Part shown: positions 56,636 through 64,000 of the stretch, piece after piece
Numbering within the stretch: the first letter of the stretch is position 1
Layout: each line of letters opens with the position of its first letter
NCBI GenBank assembly: GCA_030562195.1
Contig: CM060203.1
Coordinates: forward strand, 13,210,534-13,274,533
Length of the DNA: 64,000 bases
Reading direction: 5' to 3'
DNA from: Nipponacmea schrenckii
Taxonomy: Eukaryota > Mollusca > Gastropoda > Lottiidae
Made by a program: the position numbers and the translations under genes
Notes under the pieces: model-generated
Databases searched by the model: none
What the model was told of the DNA's origin: nothing
Seen by the model: the letters and a program-made list of their open reading frames with translations, nothing else

Positions 56636-57270
56636 GAACTGGCACCAGTGCCTCAAATAATTTCTATTGTCATGACAAGGCATTTAAGTGCAATCATGAC
56701 ATGACACTAAAACCTTAAACAAAATTCTGTGCCATACTACACAATATATGTCTCCAATACCTCACATAATATCTATTGTCATGACAAGAGGTCCTAGATA
56801 TAGCTGTCCTGACACAATAACCTCAAACAGAATTATGTGCCATACTACACCATATATGTCACCAATGCCTCACATAATATCTATTGTCATGACAAGGCAT
56901 TTAAGATAGAGCTATTATATCATGACATGACACTAAAACCTCAAACAGAATTCTGTGCCATACTACACGATATATGTCACCAATACCTCACATAATATCT
57001 ATTGTCATGACAAGAGGTCCTCGATATAGCTGTCATGACACATTAACCTCAAACAGAAATCTGTGCCATACTGCACAATATATGTCACCAATACCTCACA
57101 TAATATCTATTGTCATGGCAAGAGGTCCTAGATATAGCTGTCCTGACACAATAACCTCAAACAGAATTCTGTGCCATACTACACAATATATGTCACCAAT
57201 ACCTCACATAATATCTATTGTCATGGCAAGAGGTCCTAGATATAGCTGTCATGACACAATAACCTCAGTT
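56636..57270 (+). repeat. 108-bp tandem repeat, about 6 copies
   Basis: Copies share CCTCACATAATATCTATTG, TGTCATGACAAGAGGTCC and CTGTGCCATACT. Spacing is 108 bases, with one 118-base interval. Inside a presumed TRAK intron. Confidence 0.9.
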
Positions 57271-58250
57271 TGTATTCTATACAATATAACATGAAAGTAA
57301 GACATATAACTGAAAATCCTGAAGTTACAAATCAATCTGGTGTTTTATCTCCTGGTACATTACAAGGCAATGGCTCCCTGGGGTGAAATGGATGATTGGG
57401 CCTTTTTAGGTAAATATTGCTTGAGAACATGAAATAGATTTAAGAGTTTTAGAAATTTTGATTTTCAATTTATTTTTTAATTCTTCCTTTAATCTAATCT
57501 GAATATTATTATTATTTATTGTATTTAACCTTTAAAAACTTTGAAAAAATATTAGAATGAAATAGATTAATACCAAAGGTTAAACGGAAGATATGCCAAA
57601 TCTATTTGATATATTTAGTTGGGCATACATCCAACTTTTCAATATATGCTCTCTGAAGTAATTTCAGGGTAAAATTTGTTGAGGAATTTTTTTCTACAAA
57701 TGCAACATGCTATAAAGAAACCTGGTGCTCATACATTTACTTTCCAATCATGGGATATCTAAATTTCTATTGAAATTTACCTTAGCGCTGCTTATATACA
57801 TGTTTGAACACAGCATATGCAATGTTTATCAAAACAGACTGCTATGTATAATTTGTTGTCAATGTGTATTAAGATGAAAGTAAGTGTTATAGTGCTGAAT
57901 AATTCAAGAAACAAAGTAATAAAATCATTTTATTATATCACAGGTTTATGATTTATTAATCTCTTTGATTAGAGATGATGCAATAGAATAGTACTGTAGC
58001 TTATAGGGAAATTGATGTAAACAGTAAAGAAGCTTCCAAATCACTCTAGGACTGGGTTTGATCTTTGAATTGAAATTGATTTGAGTTTTAAGCTTACTTT
58101 TCTGCTCCTGTCTGAAATCCATGTTCTAGCTAGAAACTCACAGATTTTGATAAAAATGAAATGAATGGAGTTTATGTCCTACTCTTCTGATCTGTACCTA
58201 ATGAAGACGGGCAACACAATGCATGGTGTAATAGGGCAAATTTTGCACAG
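57271..58250 (+). other. Presumed TRAK intron
   Basis: AT-rich sequence. An ATG at 57,370 followed by 13 codons and a donor-like G|GTAAAT at 57,410 is discussed under findings. Nothing else recognised. Confidence 0.5.
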
Positions 58251-58254
58251 CAGC

Positions 58255-58445
58255 ATTAGCCTACCCTTTCTGTTAAGGGATCCTCCAAGAGCACAGCAGG
58301 GCCTTGGTTTATTGTCTCATCCGATCCACTAGACACCTTTTACATGAAAAATCTGAAAATTTATTTTGACCTTTCATGAGATTGAACCCTGGACTTTCAG
58401 GTTAGTGTGCAAGCATCTGACTTGCTGAGCAACAGCGGCTCCATA
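58255..58445 (-). mobile_element. tRNA-derived SINE, minus strand
   Basis: Read on the minus strand, an A-box-like TTGCTCAGCAAG (58,421-58,432) is followed about 40 bases later by a B-box-like GGGTTCAATCTC near 58,378-58,391. Beyond these comes a tail containing GGATGAGACAATAAACC and AAGGCCC, which I associate with SINE tails in molluscs. It is too diverged in its arms to be a working tRNA gene. Confidence 0.6.
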
Positions 58446-58800
58446 GAAATGATAGATTATACTACTATTGTTTCTATCTATTTCTAGAGATCTGATATAA
58501 AGGCTCTCTAGGGAGTAATAGGTAACAATACAATACAGAACAATGGTCACCAAGTTACTAGATTGATTTTGAATGATTTATTTCAAGCCTTGATTGGATT
58601 TATCATTAAGTCTGTCATTTGGCTGTAAAAATGTTTCATAGTCAAATTTCAGATGACATTTTGGAAAAAGTTTTAAGATTGTATGAAATTAGATTAAAAT
58701 TGTTCTTCAAATATATTCCTCCAGTACAACTTGCTGCATAATTTAAATAGAGTGCGCAAGCATGTATAATGTGCACCGCTTCCTTGCGTGCTTGTTTTAC
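58446..58800 (+). other. Presumed TRAK intron
   Basis: Nothing recognised. Confidence 0.5.
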
Positions 58801-58814
58801 ACGGAAGTATACGG

Positions 58815-59085
58815 TACACCAAGTTACAAATTTACACTCAGTTGCAAACTTACATTTAGTTACAAATTTTCACTCAGTTACAAATTTACTCAGTTTCAAA
58901 TTTACAATCAGTTACAAACTTATTTAGTTACAAATTTACTCATTAAAACTTACTCAGTTACGAACTTAACTCAGTTTCAAATTTACAATCAGTTACAAAC
59001 TTATTTAGTTACAAATTTACTCAGTTAGAACTTACTCAGTTACGAACTTAACTCAGTTTCGAACTTACTCAGTTACAAACTCTCT
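58815..59085. repeat. Short CAGTTACAAA-type repeat
   Basis: About 18 imperfect copies of a 12-17 base unit around CAGTTACAAATTTACT. The spacing is irregular. Confidence 0.85.
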
Positions 59086-60244
59086 TTAAGTCAATGACCA
59101 ACCAGTCATATGTTTGAATCCTCTGAAGACAGGACAAAGTCTTAAAACACCAATATGAAACTAATATTTTATTTTAAATTGTAACTTCTTTGAACCCGCG
59201 GCCAGTCCTCTCGGCATTGAATTTCCCAAATTATGCAAAACAATATAGGTTCATATTAACTAGAATATAGCAGAAAAAAGTTATTTCAGAGAGTAAAACA
59301 TACTGCACTTAGCAATTAAGATTCATTGAAAAAAAGGAAAAAAAGCATTGTTTATTTATTAAAAGTGTCAATGATGATTAATTAATAAGTATCCACTATT
59401 CATAATTATCTATATGGATTCTTTCATGGTTTGATAGACCTGAGGGCAACAGGGAAACTCATAGATGATATATACATATAGCCATTAGGTTGAGAAATAA
59501 ATGAGCAATGTAGACCTTTTCTTTTAATCCTAAAAACCCACCCACACTCTGATCAAGTGTTAGGTGGATATATTAGTTTGTTAACATATATTATTAGCAT
59601 CCACCGCTCACACATACCTTTGGACCTAATGGAGAACTTGTAAAGGAGGCTGTTACTACAACCAGTGAATATGTTTTGCTATCCATGATCTGACGAAATC
59701 TTTATCCATCTCATGTTCTTGGTCATATAATATTGGACCAATCAAATACTCTGCTGCTCTGTGAATATTGTTTATGGTATCCTCCCTGGCCAATAATCAA
59801 ACAGTGTTTATTAAAGGGATTGTTGGATATGTATCAGTTGTCATGGTTACTGTGACAGATAATTGTTATCTGATTCTACTTTGAAATTGATTCAACTGAT
59901 ATTGCGAAAGATCTGAAATAATCAGCGTTTGTTTACATTGATATTAACAAAGTGAAATATGAAGCTGTTGAAGTCCATGTTTAAAAAAATTTAAAGTTCT
60001 TTTTTAACCATTTTTTTGCACTTCTGGGGCTCTTTTAACTGATAATTGAATAATTTTTTAATTTGTTCTGAATATGCACCTTTATTTTACAGTGTTAACA
60101 TCATCTTTCATACCAATCATTTGAAACCATTCTCCAATTCACAGGTAATCAGTACCCACCATGATTAACCTTATTATGCCGTTTTTGTTAATCCCCCTCT
60201 TTCTATATATTCCCATTACTCTGGTTTATTTGTATCATTGCTTG

Positions 60245-60290
60245 ATATAGACAGAAGTACCTTCGTTGAAACGTCGCAAGTTATTTATTA
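60245..60290 (+). repeat. Fragment resembling a Penelope-type 3' motif
   Basis: CAGAAGTACCTTCGTT followed by GAAACGTCGCAAG. GAAACGTC and the preceding short hairpin recall the motif near 35,510, but the expected CTGANGA core is altered. Weak evidence. Confidence 0.25.
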
Positions 60291-62429
60291 AAGTAATTGT
60301 TATCCATATAATTGTGTCAAGTTAATGTTAACATCAATTTTAATAGCCATTTTATATGCATCTCAATGTTTGACTTCCATGGTACCAGGTAAAATGAAGA
60401 AAAAATTATTTCAAGTGTCAAACTACAGTATGAATACTTATTGTTTCCATATTAAAGTATTTGGTTTCTTTATATACCAGTTTATGTCATGGACACACTT
60501 TTATGTTTAGTTTAATGCAATATAAATATACGCATTATTATTATTCTTATGAAGGACAAATACCATTTTGATTCTAAAGTTATTATGTCCAGGATTACAA
60601 TTCTATAGGACAGTTTGAAATAACCCACAGTTTAACTGGTAATAAAAGGTTCACAAACCTCATTATAATCCCTTTAATAATGATCTGTTATATGAGGTTT
60701 TTTCTCAATACATTGAATTGTGTTTGGTTATGAACTATATCAGGTAGAATTCAACTGTTTATTTGTATATGTACAGCTATTGATTAGTCAGTCCGGACAG
60801 TTTCGCTGATTGATTTGTGTATTTTGGTGTATATTTATATATACTTATCTATGTAATTATCAGAATATTTAAGATGTTTAGATGATATATTTTCTGTCGT
60901 ATCTAAAGTTACGCTTGTGTTGGTTATCTGTGAAGTGAAAATGGTCAATACTAGTTAACTACATGTAATCAATATGACGTATTTACAGGTTGGAGCTTGT
61001 TGAGAACATTTCTATGATGTTGTTTGTATGTGTAGTGGGACTCGATGCCTATAGGATGAAGAAACTCTGTCTGGTGTATTAGGCACTACCCAAGTGTGGG
61101 ATATGTACCCAGAGATGTGCTGTTGTATTAGGGTTTACAATGTGTAATATGGCGAGTGACAACCTAGTTTTAGATGATGCTTGTAAAAATGTTTGTAGTA
61201 AGCCTATGTTTGAAATGTTTCTTTTTTTTTGGTGGTAATTCTGCATTGTGTGCTCTGGTCATGTACCTCTGAAAGGGAGTGGAACTATGTGCTATTGGTG
61301 TTCTTATCAATAATAATGGGTATCTATAGCTACTGTATTTTGATAGAGGTGCATAGTGTTAGTGTGTATTGAGTTGAGACTCAATGTAAGCACTGGCCTA
61401 GGCATAGTGATTAGGGTGATTGAAAGGTAACAAGTTATTATTCAACAGAAGGCACTGGCACTGATAGTATATCTATTCAGGATTGTTGGTCATTTAAACA
61501 TAATATAGAATTTCATTGCGACACAGCTGGCAAATACAGCCACATCAACAGTCCTGATTATAAATTAGAACTACTGATAGAGTTGTTCCGATTAAAAGGT
61601 GAAAAGTCTATGAAATTCATTGTTAGAAAGTTTTGAATTGTAGTCAATGTAAAAGAACACTACACTAATGTAAGTATTAGTTAGTTAACTGAAGATTAGC
61701 TTCAGGGTTGTCATTCTAAATTAGTAGATTAGTTAGATAACTCTAGATAATCTTTGTCAATCTAGTATACAAGTGATTTAACATTGCATTACTGGTACAT
61801 TTTTCTGCAATTTAAAACTCAATTAAGTTGTTAGTTATAAGACAAGGTGTGTTCACTATGTTAGTTGTTTTAGATGGTTTGGTTTGCTTTTCATTTTATC
61901 TGTGTCTCAAATTAAATAGCTAGTGTGACTTAACTTAACAACTACTAGGACTTTCTTTTCGCTATGTTCCGTTTAATGTTTCAAAGACAGGATTATGCTC
62001 ATTTCAATATGCTCAAGTGTAAGATTAGCTATGTTGGTGGTTGATGTCTTTGACAATATTTACTCCTTATAATTGAACATTGTGGCATTATAACCCTAAT
62101 CATAATTCTTTTGATGTTTTTCTCCTCAGCCCACAAACTGGTAAAATACTCTTTAATAGAAGGCAGGGTATGCTTACTGTATGTTATTAGTTTATTAGGT
62201 GGCCGATCTTGTAATGTTTGTATTGTAACTCCTGCTGTGAATTGACATGATATGAAGGTCATAGTAATCAATCCAAGTGTTCAAATAATCCATTCATTTA
62301 TAATATATACTTATACATGTACTTGATCGCAGGAACATAGATCTGTCCATTTGATGCACATGTACTTGTGTATTTTTAGACGAATTTTATATTGAGATAT
62401 TATGTATTTTCAATGGTTTTTTTTATCCA

Positions 62430-62530
62430 ATGTATTGCCCCATGGGCTGAATGTGAGACAGGACCATGTCCTTTTGTATTGGGCCTAATTCTGACCCATG
62501 TAAAATAAAGAGTTTATTATTATTATTAAT
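62430..62530 (+). mobile_element. Possible retroelement 3' end with ATT tail
   Basis: Sequence containing GTGAGACAGGACC and TATTGGGCC ends in AATAAAGAG and a TTATTATTATTATTA run. Non-LTR elements and SINEs often end in such short repeats. No coding remnant was recognised. Confidence 0.3.
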
Positions 62531-63510
62531 GAAATATATATCAGATTTAAAATGGATGTTTTAAGATAAAGAGACCTCATGACTTGACTTAAAAATAAAT
62601 ATAAATTTACAGTGAGCTGTTTTTCTGCCTCTACCTGGCCAACATCTGTGTACATGTAGAGGACACAGTGTAGGTGATAGTTGGCAAGTTTCAGACCAAT
62701 GAAAACATAAAAAATATGACCTAGTTGATAATCATAAAACAATCAATATAAAATTTACTCCTTTTAAGTTAAGGTAAAGATTAAATAAAAATTGTTATTG
62801 GTTGATTGTTCGTGATAATGCTGGGTGTTCACAAGTTTTTCTTTTTATCTTGATTTCTTCTGTTTATCTATCCCCACCCTGCTATTTAGGTCAGAAGGAT
62901 GTGTTATAAAATTCTGGTATATTTTCATTAATTGTCAATATGACATATAAGATTTGATATTTTCCTGTTGATTATGATTTTAAATGATATACATTTTACT
63001 TCATTCACTTAACGATTTGAAGACCAAATGAAATTTACCATATATTCATGAATATATTAATAGGGTGGATGAAAGGTTACAAGTTTATATTCAACAGAAG
63101 GCACTCGCACAGGGTTAAAGCAGTCTTAGTTAAGGCTTAAAATTTACAAGACGCCAATAAGTCAAATATATTATATATCATCATTATTATTACAATAGTA
63201 TCTGCATTTCTCAAGCCATACAGCGGGCAGGCATGTATCGTGCAGACTGCTTTCACTGTTTAATCTTGATAAAATAAGAATGATTTACACATCGGCCTGA
63301 TGAAAAAATCTACAAGTGGCTTGACTTAGCTGATGTTCAGGTTTATCATACATGTATATAAAATATTTAAAGTTTAATATTTCAATGCATGTATTCTATA
63401 ATTTGTCAACGTTGTATTATAGAACTGTTCAAAATATGGACCATTAGACTTGTGATGTTACACTACTAACAAACTACCGGTCTGCTGCCTTCTATTTTTA
63501 AAAAGGTGGA

Positions 63511-63620
63511 AGGTTCGTTGGCCGAGTGGTCTAGATGGTTGACATTTGTATTGCTCGCGATTAGGTGCCTGACTCTGAGATCGCTGGTTCGAAACCCGTT
63601 TTCAGCACTAGAATCTGTTC
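63511..63620 (+). mobile_element. tRNA-derived SINE head or tRNA pseudogene
   Basis: A-box TTGGCCGAGTGG at 63,518-63,529 and B-box GGTTCGAAACC at 63,586-63,596, both good matches to RNA polymerase III promoter boxes and spaced as in a Leu/Ser-type tRNA. The acceptor and anticodon arms do not pair well, so a working tRNA is unlikely. The downstream limit of the element is unknown. Confidence 0.6.
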
Positions 63621-64000
63621 TATACCAAGAAAGTGTTGTCCCTATAACGAAACTATTGTTACTAACAAACTGTCCTATATCTTTGAGGATACAAACTAAA
63701 CAAATCCTTACAAATGATGGCCATGGTCACATGTCTTTCTAATTCGAAAATAGAATGGTGTTAAATTTAACAAAGATTGTTTTAGCAACACCTTTTTTAA
63801 GCCAACATTTGAATGTGAGAAGAAAAACTAACTGTACTGTCACTTAGTCTATTTGTATTTAAATTATTTATTCGTACTAGTAGCTAATTTAGTTGGTTTT
63901 ATTCTTAGCTTGCTATTTATATCTCTGATTCTATTTTCAGTCTCAGTTTTCTTGGGTTTTTCAATTTTTTGTCCATCATTATTGTTACTGAAACTGTACT
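63621..64000 (+). other. Window end, presumed TRAK intron
   Basis: No gene recognised. The sequence may include the body of the SINE that begins at 63,511. Confidence 0.4.

Larger units (their letters stand above)
59086..63505 (+). other. Presumed TRAK intron
   Basis: Largely AT-rich sequence with no supported exon. It includes a hammerhead/Penelope-like fragment near 60,250-60,290, a pair of similar 50-base stretches (61,412-61,462 and 63,060-63,112), a possible retroelement 3' end at 62,430-62,530, and an ATG-plus-donor at 61,149-61,197. Confidence 0.4.

Noticed and set aside
63511..63620. Functional tRNA-Leu or tRNA-Ser gene
   Set aside because: The pol III boxes are good, but the acceptor and anticodon stems do not pair; a SINE or pseudogene fits better.

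Overview
The window is eukaryotic and AT-rich. Its genes have many short exons split by GT-AG introns. The three protein-coding genes found, all on the + strand, are metazoan. The E75-type nuclear receptor, the single TRAK/Milton-type adaptor and a tRNA-derived SINE with a tail that looks molluscan to me suggest a lophotrochozoan, most likely a mollusc. This is inference; no species-level marker is visible.

Layout. 1-4,350: three unrelated minisatellites (44-bp, 32-bp and about 45-bp units). 4,800-25,188: an E75/NR1D-type nuclear receptor in 12 coding exons that I could join in phase from an ATG at 5,395 to a TAG at 25,186 (1,107 residues). Its 8.3-kb first intron holds a 61-bp minisatellite, a long near-perfect hairpin and pieces of a MITE-like family. 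25,189-43,650: about 18 kb without a recognisable gene. It holds the E75 3' UTR, a 24-bp minisatellite interrupted by a hAT-like element, an inverted repeat with a hammerhead/Penelope-like core, a 33-bp minisatellite of roughly 50 copies, and an inverted-orientation array of the same family seen at 3.1-4.3 kb. 43,701-47,272: the catalytic subunit of protein phosphatase 6 (PPP6C), complete in 10 exons, 303 residues. 49,280 to the window end: the 5' part of a TRAK/Milton (HAP1_N family) gene. Two coding exons are clear (52,974-53,187 and 53,680-53,886). The rest lies beyond the window, and several possible alternative 5' exons are flagged.

How the genes relate. They are unrelated neighbours, not an operon. 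E75 is a haem-binding, gas-sensing nuclear receptor; both expected haem ligands (Cys174 and His361 in my numbering) are present. PPP6C is a PP2A-like Ser/Thr phosphatase. TRAK/Milton links mitochondria to kinesin and dynein. The most unusual property of the window is its density of unrelated tandem-repeat families: at least eight in 64 kb, one of them present at two loci 36 kb apart in opposite orientation.

All exon boundaries were read by eye from splice consensus, phase continuity and remembered family similarity. No search or alignment could be run.
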